A stretch of DNA of 64,000 bases from Commensalibacter melissae. GTDB taxonomy: Bacteria; Pseudomonadota; Alphaproteobacteria; Acetobacterales; Acetobacteraceae. The stretch spans positions 1,502,501 through 1,566,500 of the forward strand of contig NZ_CP033087.1 in NCBI RefSeq assembly GCF_003691365.1, written 5' to 3'. Below, one piece after another: positions 8,773 through 16,879 of this stretch. Positions within the stretch are counted from its first letter, which is position 1, and each line of letters begins with the position of its first letter. Made by a program: the position numbers and the translations under genes. The notes beneath the pieces are model-generated. The model did no database searches. It had not been told where the DNA came from and saw only the letters and a list, made by a program, of their open reading frames with translations.

Positions 8773-10575
8773 TTAATAATCCAGATTCTGCGTCTGTATC
8801 AATCTGGCATACATGCCCTGCTGTTTCATTAAATAATCATGATTTCCCTGTTCTACAACTTTTCCATCCGAAACAACGATAATGACATGGGCTGTTCGTA
8901 TAGTAGACAAACGGTGAGCCACAATTAAAGTCGTGCAATCCCTTCGCAATTTAGCCAAGGCTTTTTGTATGACATGTTCACTTTCCGTATCCAATGCACT
9001 TGTCGCTTCATCCAATAACAATAAACGAGGGTTTCTTATTAACGCACGTGCAAGGGCAATTCTCTGACGCTGACCTCCTGAAAGACATTGTCCACCATGA
9101 CCAACATTTGTATCCAGGCCTTTTGGTAAATCTCCAAGAAAACGATTGATAGCTGCCCCTTCCAAGACTTTTTCGATCTCCTCTTTGCCTGCATACGGAT
9201 TACCGATCCGAATGTTATCGATAATAGACATATCAAATAACAACGGATCTTGTGGAACATAGGCGATTGCTGAACGCAATTCATGAATTTTGATGTTCCG
9301 CAAGTCAACTCCGTCAAAAATGATCTGTCCCTTCTGTATATCGTGTAGACGGGGGATCAAAGTCAACGCCGTTGATTTTCCCGCACCCGAGGGCCCAACC
9401 AGGGCAACAGTCTGGCCCGGTTCAATTTCAAAATTCAAACCATGCAATCCGACTTCACGATCTGGATATATAAAATGCACATTTTGAAATTGAATTTTCC
9501 CTTTTCCATTAGGTAAAGGCAATGCATTCATTTTATCTTTTATTTTGATAGGTTGATCAATTATATTAAAAATACGGTTTAGACCAGATATGCCTTCCTG
9601 CATTGCCGCATTTAAAGATCCCAGGGCTCGCAATGGTCTTGCCGCCAAAAGCAAAGCCGCTACAAAGCCTGAAAAATCCCCTAAGGTTGCACCGCCCATC
9701 GCGGCACGCCAGCCAGCAAATCCTAAAACCGCCGCAACGGCACTTCCTCCCAAAACCTCCATAATTGGATCAACTTTTGCACGACCTCGAATAATTTTTA
9801 GAGTAGCATCATATAATTGATCAAATGATTGACCCAACCGTCTGATTTCACGCTTTTCCATTCCATAGACACGAACGGTTCTGGCCTGTGAAAAAGTCTC
9901 ATTCAATAACGCTGCGGTTTTTCCAACCTGTTCCTGCATATTTCCGGATGCTTTGCGCACTCGCTTTCCCAATTTTTGAATAGGTACAGCAGCAATTGGA
10001 TATAATAGAGCCGCGATTAAACTCAACTCCCAATCCATATAGAACATCGAAACAATCAAACTAATAACCGTAATTGCATCTCCAAACGCATTAACCATTC
10101 TTATCATGGCTTCACGTATGGATAACGCATCAGTGGTAAAACGGGCGGAAAGCTGTGCGGGGGCTTCCTTTTCAACTAACGAGATATCTGCATAAACCAG
10201 ATGCAAGAACATTTTTTTCTGCAGCCCCCGTATAATCTGTAAAACCAAATCTTGTACGGAAAGCGTCTGAATATATTGTGACGCGGCCTTTGCGGCCGTC
10301 ACCATAACAACCAGGGCGGGGATCTGATACAAAATTCGAGGATCATTATCCTTAAACATATCCAATGCGCGCTTTATCACCAAAGGGTATAAAGCTGTCA
10401 ATCCGGCCATAAAAATTGTCGAGATAACAATCAATAAAATACGTTTCGGATAAAAACGTATTTGCTCTCTCCATAAACGTTGAAGAAAAGGCCAACTTTT
10501 ATCTTCCCCCAGTATCAGGGATAAAATCATCTTTCTTTTAGTTTGTTTCTTATTGTATTTCTGTTCTTGATTCAC
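8773..10575 (-). CDS. MsbA-like ABC exporter, fused permease and ATPase
   Basis: This is a half-size ABC exporter that works as a homodimer in the inner membrane. Residues 1-330 form the six-helix type-1 exporter domain. The remainder is the ATPase, with Walker A GPSGAGKST at about 393-401, signature LSGGQRQRIALARAL at about 497-511, Walker B LLLLDEATSALD at about 516-526 and an H-loop VAHRLSTI. At 600 residues it resembles MsbA-like lipid flippases and drug exporters, and sequence alone does not separate lipid A export from drug export. It is first in a run with emrA and emrB, which leans towards export. It starts 72 bases after cca, and its own promoter is not obvious. Confidence 0.88.
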   Translation of the reverse strand: MNQEQKYNKKQTKRKMILSLILGEDKSWPFLQRLWREQIRFYPKRILLIVISTIFMAGLTALYPLVIKRALDMFKDNDPRILYQIPALVVMVTAAKAASQYIQTLSVQDLVLQIIRGLQKKMFLHLVYADISLVEKEAPAQLSARFTTDALSIREAMIRMVNAFGDAITVISLIVSMFYMDWELSLIAALLYPIAAVPIQKLGKRVRKASGNMQEQVGKTAALLNETFSQARTVRVYGMEKREIRRLGQSFDQLYDATLKIIRGRAKVDPIMEVLGGSAVAAVLGFAGWRAAMGGATLGDFSGFVAALLLAARPLRALGSLNAAMQEGISGLNRIFNIIDQPIKIKDKMNALPLPNGKGKIQFQNVHFIYPDREVGLHGLNFEIEPGQTVALVGPSGAGKSTALTLIPRLHDIQKGQIIFDGVDLRNIKIHELRSAIAYVPQDPLLFDMSIIDNIRIGNPYAGKEEIEKVLEGAAINRFLGDLPKGLDTNVGHGGQCLSGGQRQRIALARALIRNPRLLLLDEATSALDTESEHVIQKALAKLRRDCTTLIVAHRLSTIRTAHVIIVVSDGKVVEQGNHDYLMKQQGMYARLIQTQNLDY

Positions 10576-10647
10576 ACTTTGATACTTTTACATGGAGCAA
10601 ATGATATGAAAGCCTTTTAACCCAAATTAAAATATTAAATCGAATAT

Positions 10648-11847
10648 TTAATCTGTATTTTTCAAACTGTGTCTTTTTAACCACTCTATACAATCCAAGG
10701 CGGAAGCATAACATCCACCATCAATCCACCATATTTTAACCGATTCAAGAATTTTCCCCATGATTGGACCTTTTTCAACCCCCAGTTCAATTAAATCCTT
10801 ACCTTTTACGGGGAAAACTGGTGTTGGTATATCAATAACCCGTTTACGCCATTTATCCCATAGAATGAAATCATCATCCTGGTGTTTAATCTGTTCTAGC
10901 CAGCTTTGGCCAATAAGAACGTCAAGAGAATATAATGCCTTTAATTGAACAAGCCGCTTATCCGATGCATCGGCTTTTAAGGATAACGGTTTTTCCAATC
11001 TTGATAAGAATTTAGCATCTTTATTGGACAATTTAAACTTTTTTGCAACTAATGTGGCAGACCCCTTAATTAAGGCAGACAAGCGAATAATTGCATTATC
11101 AGGCACTCCTGCCGCAATAAGTTTAAGAAACGGATCAAGACGATACCCAAAAGGCATTAAAACGGTTAAAACCCCATATCTATCCATCAAATTTAATACA
11201 TCCCCCGCTCTTGGACCCGTGATAATCTTTCTTAATTCTGACCAAACTCGCTCTGCCGACAAAGTATCAAGCTGTGTCGCATAAAACTGAATGGCATTCA
11301 CAGCATCTAAATCCGGTTGAGTTTTGCCATAGCGCGCATAAAAACGAAAATATCTTAAAATCCTTAAAAAGTCTTCTGCAATACGTTCATGTGCCGTTCC
11401 TACAAAACGAACATGACCTAATGAAAGATCTTCCTGTCCATGGAAATAATCCCATAATTTTCCGTTTTTATCACAATATAAAGCATTAATTGTAAAATCA
11501 CGTCTGGCAGCATCCTCTCGCCAATCTTGTGTCCAAACAACCTTGGCATGTCGCCCATCAGTCTTAATATCCTTACGTAATGTCGTTATCTCATATGAAT
11601 GATGATTTATTATTGCCGTAACTGTTCCATGTTCAATACCTGTAGGTATCCCCTTTATCCCTGCCCGACTTAATTTTTCAATTATACGATCAGGGGGATC
11701 CATGGCTGCGATATCAATATCAGAAATTGGTTTCTGAACAAGCAAATCCCGAACCACACCGCCAACTAAACGTGCATCAGGAAAAATATCCCATAATTTT
11801 TTTAAATTCTTTTTGGATTGATCAGGTAATTTATCCAAAATATTCAT
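10648..11847 (-). CDS. cca: CCA tRNA nucleotidyltransferase / poly(A) polymerase family
   Basis: This class II nucleotidyltransferase builds or repairs the CCA 3' end of tRNAs. Residues 25-45 carry the LVGGVVRDLLVQKPISDIDI head with the DxD metal-binding pair. Residues 105-125 show REDAARRDFTINALY, and RILRYFRFYARYG follows in the neck domain. The 399 residues match the alphaproteobacterial family, which has no HD domain. Related poly(A) polymerases share these motifs, so the CCA call is by overall similarity. It is first in a minus-strand run with the ABC exporter and emrAB, but the functions are unrelated. A weak AT-rich hairpin overlaps its stop codon (10634-10652). Confidence 0.9.
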   Translation of the reverse strand: MNILDKLPDQSKKNLKKLWDIFPDARLVGGVVRDLLVQKPISDIDIAAMDPPDRIIEKLSRAGIKGIPTGIEHGTVTAIINHHSYEITTLRKDIKTDGRHAKVVWTQDWREDAARRDFTINALYCDKNGKLWDYFHGQEDLSLGHVRFVGTAHERIAEDFLRILRYFRFYARYGKTQPDLDAVNAIQFYATQLDTLSAERVWSELRKIITGPRAGDVLNLMDRYGVLTVLMPFGYRLDPFLKLIAAGVPDNAIIRLSALIKGSATLVAKKFKLSNKDAKFLSRLEKPLSLKADASDKRLVQLKALYSLDVLIGQSWLEQIKHQDDDFILWDKWRKRVIDIPTPVFPVKGKDLIELGVEKGPIMGKILESVKIWWIDGGCYASALDCIEWLKRHSLKNTD

Positions 11848-12243
11848 GAAACAGTAACTTTTATAATCATTCTATTGAAACGACCCATCCTATTCCTTAG
11901 AGATTAATTCAACAACAGACCCATCAATAATTCTTTGCGGCTTTGCAAAGCTGTCAGTAAACAATACAAAATTAAAATTATTTTCTTGAAAATTTATATT
12001 ATTCCCATCTCAATTCTTTCTTGATGAATAATGGTTATGTTATAAATCTATCACGTCCACATCATTTCTATTTTGAATTTTATCATTATGTCATAACAAA
12101 TAAACTGTAAATGCATATCCGTGAACATAATAAGCAAAATATCTTTTGAAATATGATATAAAGAAAGTGTTTCTTCTTCATGATTGATTTGATAAAAGAA
12201 ATATTAGCTTTAGGATTTTGGTTTCTATCAAGAGAATAATTAC
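11848..12243. other. 396-base divergent spacer between cca and the ankyrin gene
   Basis: This spacer separates two divergent genes. The part next to cca (11890-12009) reads like an old coding remnant on the minus strand and is listed separately. It includes a GCTTTGCAAAGC palindrome. The rest (12010-12243) is AT-rich, should hold the promoter of the ankyrin gene, and shows no confident motif. No tRNA or terminator is visible. Confidence 0.5.
11890..12009 (-). pseudogene. Possible decayed gene fragment upstream of cca
   Basis: On the minus strand a 39-codon stretch is open from just after a TGA (12010-12012) to TAG 11890-11892. It encodes a peptide that looks protein-like rather than random (..NFVLFTDSFAKPQRIIDGSVVELISKE). 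The segment is richer in G/C than its flanks. It has no ATG, GTG or TTG near the beginning and no ribosome site, so it would be a C-terminal remnant. The parent family is not recognised. Chance openness in AT-rich DNA is a real alternative. Confidence 0.22.
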
Positions 12244-12855
12244 ATGAATTATCAATCTCGTTTATTATCTTTGCTATTCTGCCTTGCGTTCAGCGGATAT
12301 TTTACATTACCCGTCCTGTCTGGCGTTGCCCAGACAGCAAAAAACAACCCTAAACAAAAAACATCAAAAGTAACTTCTTCATCCAAAAACAACAAGCAAA
12401 ATAGTCAAACAAACAAAACATCAACAAATGATGACGATGATGATCCAAATGATGATGATCCAAATGATGATGATAGCAAAAATCCAACACAATCCCTCTT
12501 TGAAGCGATCAATGTCGGAAACCTTTACGCTGCACAAGATGCTTTAAACCGTGGTGCCGATTTACATGCAACCAACGTCTTGGGTCAAACACCTCTGGAA
12601 ATGTCCATTGATCTTAATCGCGATCGCATCACCTTTTTGCTTTTGTCAATGCGTGGCTATAATAACTCACCTCAAAAACTAAATGGTGATAGAGAAATAT
12701 CAACGGTTTCGGTTAAAAGTGAAAAAGGATATTTATCCATTAAAGGTCAAAATCAACGTAAAACTGTTTCAAATCTCAACCAATCAAACACATATTCACA
12801 TTATAACAATATTTCCAAACCTGAAATCGGCTTTCTCGGTTTTAACAAAAGCTAG
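12244..12855 (+). CDS. Secreted ankyrin-repeat protein with acidic linker
   Basis: A 203-residue protein of unknown function. Residues 1-29 are a signal peptide (LLSLLFCLAFSGYFTLPVLSG-VAQ), so it is exported to the periplasm or beyond. Residues 30-62 are rich in K, N, Q, S and T. Residues 63-77 are an aspartate block built from a DDDPN repeat. Residues 80-135 hold one clear ankyrin unit (ALNRGADLHATNVLGQTPLEMSIDLNRDRITFLLL), preceded by a partial one. The C-terminus (145-203) is polar and low in complexity. Ankyrin repeats bind proteins, and the partner is unknown. It converges on ccrM with a 15-base gap and stands alone. Confidence 0.75.
   Translation: MNYQSRLLSLLFCLAFSGYFTLPVLSGVAQTAKNNPKQKTSKVTSSSKNNKQNSQTNKTSTNDDDDDPNDDDPNDDDSKNPTQSLFEAINVGNLYAAQDALNRGADLHATNVLGQTPLEMSIDLNRDRITFLLLSMRGYNNSPQKLNGDREISTVSVKSEKGYLSIKGQNQRKTVSNLNQSNTYSHYNNISKPEIGFLGFNKS
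12430..12474 (+). repeat. In-frame 15-bp tandem repeat encoding DDDPN
   Basis: The unit gatgatgatccaaat occurs twice (12436-12450, 12451-12465) and is followed by a partial third copy (12466-12474), with a related GAT/GAC run before it. Being a multiple of three, copy-number change would lengthen or shorten the acidic linker of the ankyrin protein without breaking the frame. Confidence 0.85.
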
Positions 12856-12870
12856 GTTTTACATTTGAAT

Positions 12871-13974
12871 TTAAGATTTGGCCAATTTAGTCATTGCATT
12901 ATATTCATTACGCAATATATCAAGAGCATATAATCCTCCATTTCTTTCGAAATGCCAAAAGGTCCATCCATTACAAGAAGGTGAATTTGTTACAAGGGCC
13001 CCAATTTTATGAATGGAACCTCTTTTGTTTCCACTGATAACAGTGCTATCGGATGTTACTGTAGCAAAAACGCGTTTATTTCGATCCATCAAGATTGTTC
13101 CTGGCTGAATAAATCCCTGTTCAATCAGGTTTCCAAAAGGAACACGAGGAATCTCTCGTTTGGAAGGGGTGACTTTAATATCTTCAATCGATAACGGCTT
13201 TTCATTGTTCACACGTCGAAGTGCGGCTTTCATATAGTCTGGATGACGCTCAATCCCGATATAACGTCGCTGAAGTTTTTTTGCCACGGCAAGGGTTGTT
13301 CCAGTTCCAGCAAAAGGATCCAATACAACATCTTCAATATTTGTAGAGGACAAGATAACGCGATATAACAAGCTTTCTGGTTTTTGGGTCGGATGTAATT
13401 TTAGTCCATGTTCATTTCGAAGTCTTTCATGTCCAGTACATAAAGGCAGAAACCAATCAGAACGCATCTGAATATCATCATTTAAGGTTTTCATGGCCTG
13501 ATAATTGAAACAATATTTACTATCAGCATCTTTGGCTGCCCATATTAATGTCTCATGCGCATTGGTAAATCGTCTTCCCTTAAAATTTGGCATGGGATTG
13601 GATTTCCGCCAAACAATATCATTCAAGATCCAGAAACCAAGATCCTGTAAAATTGCTCCAATTCTGAAAATATTATGATAGGAACCAATAACCCAAATTG
13701 TTCCATTTTTTCTCAATAAACGATGACATTCCTTCAACCAGCTTCGACAAAATTGATCATATAGTTGGAAACTCTTAAATTTATCCCAATCTTCATTAAC
13801 CCCATCCACAATTGTATCATCTGGACGACGCAACTCTCCCTGTAATTGCAAATTATATGGGGGATCGGCAAAAATACAGTCAATTGACGCAGAAGGTATG
13901 GTTTTCATGACCTGAATACATTCACCATTCAAAATCTGATCCAAAGGTATATTTAATTTTACTGCTTCACTCAT
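12871..13974 (-). CDS. ccrM: CcrM-type adenine DNA methyltransferase (GANTC)
   Basis: This is an orphan N6-adenine methyltransferase. Alphaproteobacterial CcrM methylates GANTC sites once per cell cycle and helps time transcription. The catalytic DPPY is at 37-40 (ADPPYNLQL). The SAM-binding motif DPFAGTGTTLAVAKKLQRRYIGIE lies at about 218-241, giving the beta-class order. The C-terminal domain (about 270-355, GTILMDRNKRVFATV..GSIHKIGALV..CNGWTFWHFE) is the extra DNA-recognition domain of CcrM. The 367 residues match. No restriction partner is adjacent. It overlaps the end of rnhB by 8 bases, a coupling often seen in alphaproteobacteria. The target site is inferred from the family. Confidence 0.94.
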   Translation of the reverse strand: MSEAVKLNIPLDQILNGECIQVMKTIPSASIDCIFADPPYNLQLQGELRRPDDTIVDGVNEDWDKFKSFQLYDQFCRSWLKECHRLLRKNGTIWVIGSYHNIFRIGAILQDLGFWILNDIVWRKSNPMPNFKGRRFTNAHETLIWAAKDADSKYCFNYQAMKTLNDDIQMRSDWFLPLCTGHERLRNEHGLKLHPTQKPESLLYRVILSSTNIEDVVLDPFAGTGTTLAVAKKLQRRYIGIERHPDYMKAALRRVNNEKPLSIEDIKVTPSKREIPRVPFGNLIEQGFIQPGTILMDRNKRVFATVTSDSTVISGNKRGSIHKIGALVTNSPSCNGWTFWHFERNGGLYALDILRNEYNAMTKLAKS

Positions 13975-14602
13975 AAAATCCTTGACCTTTTCCTTGCTCT
14001 TTTTGCTCTACATCCATTGAAAACGAAAATTGTCTTACGGTGATATATCCTTGGCGATGATGTGGAGAACAACCATATTTCCTCAAGGCCTCACGATGCA
14101 TAACCGTTGGGTAGCCCACATTATGCTCCCATCCATACCGATCCCATTTCCGTGCCAGACCAACCATCAGCTTATCGCGCAAAACCTTTGCGATAATTGA
14201 TGCCGCAGCAATTGAATATGAAAATCCATCTCCCTTGATAATGGTTTGCGTGGCACATCCAAAATCAGGAGCGATCGTTCCATCAACCAATACAAGATCA
14301 GGAAGAATATTTAGTTTTGATACAGCCCTTTGCATTGCCAAGCTGGCGGATTTCCTGATATTTAAATGGAAAATTTCATCAACTGATGCCGCGGCCACAC
14401 CAATCTTGACATGCGGCATTTGATTTAAAACCACATAAATTTCTTGTCTCAATGCAGGTTTGATTTTCTTTGAATCATCAAGCAATTCTGAAATATCCTC
14501 AGGAATATTTTCCTGAAACATTACAGCGGCAGCAACAACAGGACCAGCAAGACAACCCATTCCCACTTCATCCACGCCTGCAATTGATACTTTATGATGC
14601 AT
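13967..14602 (-). CDS. rnhB: Ribonuclease HII
   Basis: RNase HII cuts RNA in RNA-DNA hybrids and removes single ribonucleotides misincorporated in DNA. The catalytic AGVDEVGMGCLAGPVVAAAV is close to the N-terminus, LVDGTIAP carries the next acidic residue, and GDGFSYSIAAASIIAKVLRD the following conserved block. I choose ATG at 14600-14602 (211 residues), which has GAG upstream. A TTG at 14609-14611 would add three residues but lacks a ribosome site. The C-terminus has a glutamine/glycine-rich tail and overlaps ccrM by 8 bases, so both genes share a transcript. Confidence 0.93.
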   Translation of the reverse strand: MHHKVSIAGVDEVGMGCLAGPVVAAAVMFQENIPEDISELLDDSKKIKPALRQEIYVVLNQMPHVKIGVAAASVDEIFHLNIRKSASLAMQRAVSKLNILPDLVLVDGTIAPDFGCATQTIIKGDGFSYSIAAASIIAKVLRDKLMVGLARKWDRYGWEHNVGYPTVMHREALRKYGCSPHHRQGYITVRQFSFSMDVEQKEQGKGQGFYE

Positions 14603-14686
14603 TCTACTCAAATAATTCGTTTCTAAACCAATAACCTACTATACTCAACGAGTCGCAAATGAATAGCCCTAAAATGAAAAAAATAA

Positions 14687-14722
14687 AAAAAGCTGTTAAT
14701 AACTTCTGATTAACAGCTTTTT
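14687..14722 (-). terminator. Bidirectional terminator between the small stress genes and rnhB
   Basis: The arms 14687-14700 and 14709-14722 form a perfect 14-bp stem (AGCTGTTAAT core with A/T extensions) around an 8-base loop. T runs occur on both strands. It lies 30 bases beyond the stop of the minus-strand 135-residue gene and ends that transcript before rnhB. Confidence 0.88.
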
Positions 14723-14752
14723 TAAGCCTAAATTTTAAATTTAATTATTAGT

Positions 14753-15160
14753 TTATTTACATTTACGATGTTTACAACAACATTTAAACATCCTTGATAA
14801 AAATGTTCCGGCAATCAAAACGATAACCAATGCTGCAACAGGACGGTTCCGAATGAAATTCATCAAGCATTCCATTTTTCCCTCAGAACCATATAGACGC
14901 GAAAATTCATTATCGGCAACACCCGCAAAATCCTCAAAACGTTTTCCTTTTTGATCAGATGCTTTATTTCTTAAATCCTGGCCTTTTTCTCTGGCCTGGT
15001 CCGCGACGTTTTGAACCTTGTCTTTTAATTGATCAATAGTATCCTGTTTTTTATCCTGGGCACGAGAAAAGGCATCCTGTGCTTTATCTTTGGCATCATC
15101 AATCGAGCTGCCAATTTTTGCACCAACTTCCCTTAAAGTATCTTCCATATTCTTTGACAT
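14753..15160 (-). CDS. DUF883/ElaB-YqjD-like tail-anchored protein with Cys-rich end
   Basis: A 135-residue protein of uncertain role. Residues 1-75 are a charged amphipathic helix rich in K, D, Q and A with repeated AQD/KDK units, as in CsbD, LEA-like and YqjD proteins. Residues about 102-122 are one hydrophobic helix (FIRNRPVAALVIVLIAGTFLSRMF), matching the C-terminal anchor of ElaB/YqjD proteins, which bind ribosomes or membranes in stationary phase. It then ends with CCCKHRKCK, four cysteines in a basic tail, which is not a standard trait of those families. It is preceded by a small related gene on the same strand and followed by a strong terminator. A GGAGG-like site lies upstream of the ATG. 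Confidence 0.65.
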   Translation of the reverse strand: MSKNMEDTLREVGAKIGSSIDDAKDKAQDAFSRAQDKKQDTIDQLKDKVQNVADQAREKGQDLRNKASDQKGKRFEDFAGVADNEFSRLYGSEGKMECLMNFIRNRPVAALVIVLIAGTFLSRMFKCCCKHRKCK

Positions 15161-15193
15161 TGTTCCCTCCTTAAAAAAAGGATTGCAATCTTA

Positions 15194-15355
15194 TCATTTT
15201 TTTATGTTTTTAAGTGTATCTTTCGCTTCGTTTTTCACCGATTCATAATTTTGCTTGGCATGGTCAACCGCGTCCTTTAATTTTGCCTTTCCATCCGTTA
15301 ATGTATTTTCAATTTTTTCAGCAGTATTTTTAATAAAATCTTTTACATTACTCAT
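15194..15355 (-). CDS. 53-residue charged helical protein, CsbD/LEA-like
   Basis: A short gene from ATG 15353-15355 to TGA 15194-15196. AAAGG precedes the start by about 9 bases. The peptide begins MSNVKDFIKNTAEKIENTL and continues as an unbroken lysine-, glutamate- and aspartate-rich amphipathic helix without cysteine or membrane segment. It resembles the N-terminal half of the next gene (14753-15160) in composition and KD/AK spacing, so the pair may have come from duplication or fusion. Such proteins are usually general-stress induced. No biochemical function is known. Confidence 0.65.
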   Translation of the reverse strand: MSNVKDFIKNTAEKIENTLTDGKAKLKDAVDHAKQNYESVKNEAKDTLKNIKK

Positions 15356-15563
15356 ATTATGCACCTTTTATAATAACAATTCATAGACTATTGGTAATTA
15401 TGACAACTCCAAACCAAAAAGTCTATAAAATTATCAATCACTTAGATTACAATACCGCTTTTTAGAGATATAAAATCTCCAGGGTTAAGGAATATTAAAA
15501 AATGAAGTAATCAACTTTAATATTGATTAAATTCTGCAATGATTTATTTTGTCACAATTAGTT

Positions 15564-15591
15564 TTGTTATTTTGATTTTTAATTATATAAA
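15564..15591 (+). promoter_or_regulatory. Candidate sigma-70 promoter for the first RND operon
   Basis: TTGTTA (15564-15569) and TATAAA (15586-15591) are 16 bases apart, in the spacer before the adaptor gene. Initiation near 15598 would leave a leader of about 30 bases to ATG 15627. The region is AT-rich, so a chance match is possible. Confidence 0.4.
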
Positions 15592-15626
15592 TTTAGATAT
15601 TGCCATTAAAAATAAGTTTCTTGCAT

Positions 15627-16814
15627 ATGACTTTACCCCAAAATACAACAAATTCTGATAAATCTCACTCACGTTTGCATCCATGGTTAAAAATATTTTT
15701 ATATATTAGTTTAATATCTGTCATTATTGGGGTAACATATCGTTTTTATGGTGTATTTTCATCAAATTCCGAGCATTCCCATTATGTTGTTGAACAACCC
15801 GTTGCAGCAACAATTGTAAAGAAAAGCCATCTACCTGTTATTCTAACTGAACTTGGAACAGTCGTTCCCATTTCCAATGTTACCGTACAAACACGAATTT
15901 CCGGCTATTTACAACAAGTATTTTTCACGGAAGGGCAATTGGTTAAGAAAAATGATTTACTTGCCCTTATTGATCCACGTCCCGCAGAAGCTTTGAAGGC
16001 ACAATATGAAGGCAATTTAAAAGCGGACACGGCCTTACTGCAACAGGCAAAATTGGACAATAAGCGCTATCAAACCCTTCTAAAACAAAACAGTATCGCC
16101 CCCATGACGGCTCAAGATCAGCAATATAAGGTTGCCCAGCTTGAAGGACAGGTCAAAACAGATCAGGCCCTAATCAAACAGCAAGAATTAAATCTTATCT
16201 ACTGTCACATCCGTGCACCTGTTGACGGTCGCATCGGGATCAGACAGGTTGATGCGGGAAATTATATTACTGAAGGCCAAAGCGGAGGATTGGCCACTTT
16301 AACCCAGATGACCCCCATGTCGGTTATTTTTACCTTACCTGAAAATCAATTGGGCATTGTCTTGGAAGCTTTGAAAAATAAAAAAGAACTAACCGTTGAG
16401 GCTTGGAACACCGATAATACGACCAAACTTGCCACAGGAAAAACAAGCGTGATAGACAGTCAGATTGACACATCAACTGGAACTGTTCGGTTGAGAGCCA
16501 TTTTTGAAAATAAAAACTGGGAACTTTTTCCAAACCAATTTGTAAATGCCCATTTACTAGTTAAGATTATTAAAGATGCTTTGATTTTACCAAATAATGC
16601 TATTCAAACAGGACCAAATGGTTCCTTTGTGTATGTTATTCAAAAAGATTCAACGGTTAAAATACAGACAATCAAAACAGGATATAATGATGGTGAACAT
16701 ACGGTTATAACCGCTGGTTTAGTTGAGAATGAAAAAATAGTTACTGACGGAATTGATACTTTACATGAAGGTTCAAAAGTCATCATTCCCGAAAATACGC
16801 AATCTTCTGAATAA
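15627..16814 (+). CDS. mdtA: RND efflux periplasmic adaptor, MdtA-like
   Basis: This is the membrane-fusion subunit of a tripartite efflux pump, linking the RND pumps to the outer-membrane factor in the periplasm. An N-terminal anchor helix (about 18-38) is followed by the lipoyl half-motif VTVQTRISGYLQQVFFTEGQLVKKNDLLALIDPR. Next comes an alpha-hairpin (KADTALLQQAKLDNKRYQTLLKQN), the second half HIRAPVDGRIGIRQVDAGNYIT, and the beta-barrel and membrane-proximal domains. I choose ATG 15627 (395 residues). The upstream TTG 15600 would lie almost at the predicted transcription start and has no ribosome site. Two RND pump genes follow, as in mdtABC. Confidence 0.9.
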   Translation: MTLPQNTTNSDKSHSRLHPWLKIFLYISLISVIIGVTYRFYGVFSSNSEHSHYVVEQPVAATIVKKSHLPVILTELGTVVPISNVTVQTRISGYLQQVFFTEGQLVKKNDLLALIDPRPAEALKAQYEGNLKADTALLQQAKLDNKRYQTLLKQNSIAPMTAQDQQYKVAQLEGQVKTDQALIKQQELNLIYCHIRAPVDGRIGIRQVDAGNYITEGQSGGLATLTQMTPMSVIFTLPENQLGIVLEALKNKKELTVEAWNTDNTTKLATGKTSVIDSQIDTSTGTVRLRAIFENKNWELFPNQFVNAHLLVKIIKDALILPNNAIQTGPNGSFVYVIQKDSTVKIQTIKTGYNDGEHTVITAGLVENEKIVTDGIDTLHEGSKVIIPENTQSSE

Positions 16815-16879
16815 TAATTAACTTGAAAATCATAACAGTTTCCTAATTTTGTCAAGTTTATAAATAAATAGAGATTTTT

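Noticed and set aside
12430-12474. Possible CRISPR or intergenic minisatellite
   Set aside because: Only about two and a half 15-bp units exist, without spacers, and they are in frame within a coding region.
12683-12868. 61-codon frame overlapping the 3' end of the ankyrin gene
   Set aside because: It is in another frame within the lysine-rich tail of the ankyrin protein, with no independent signal.
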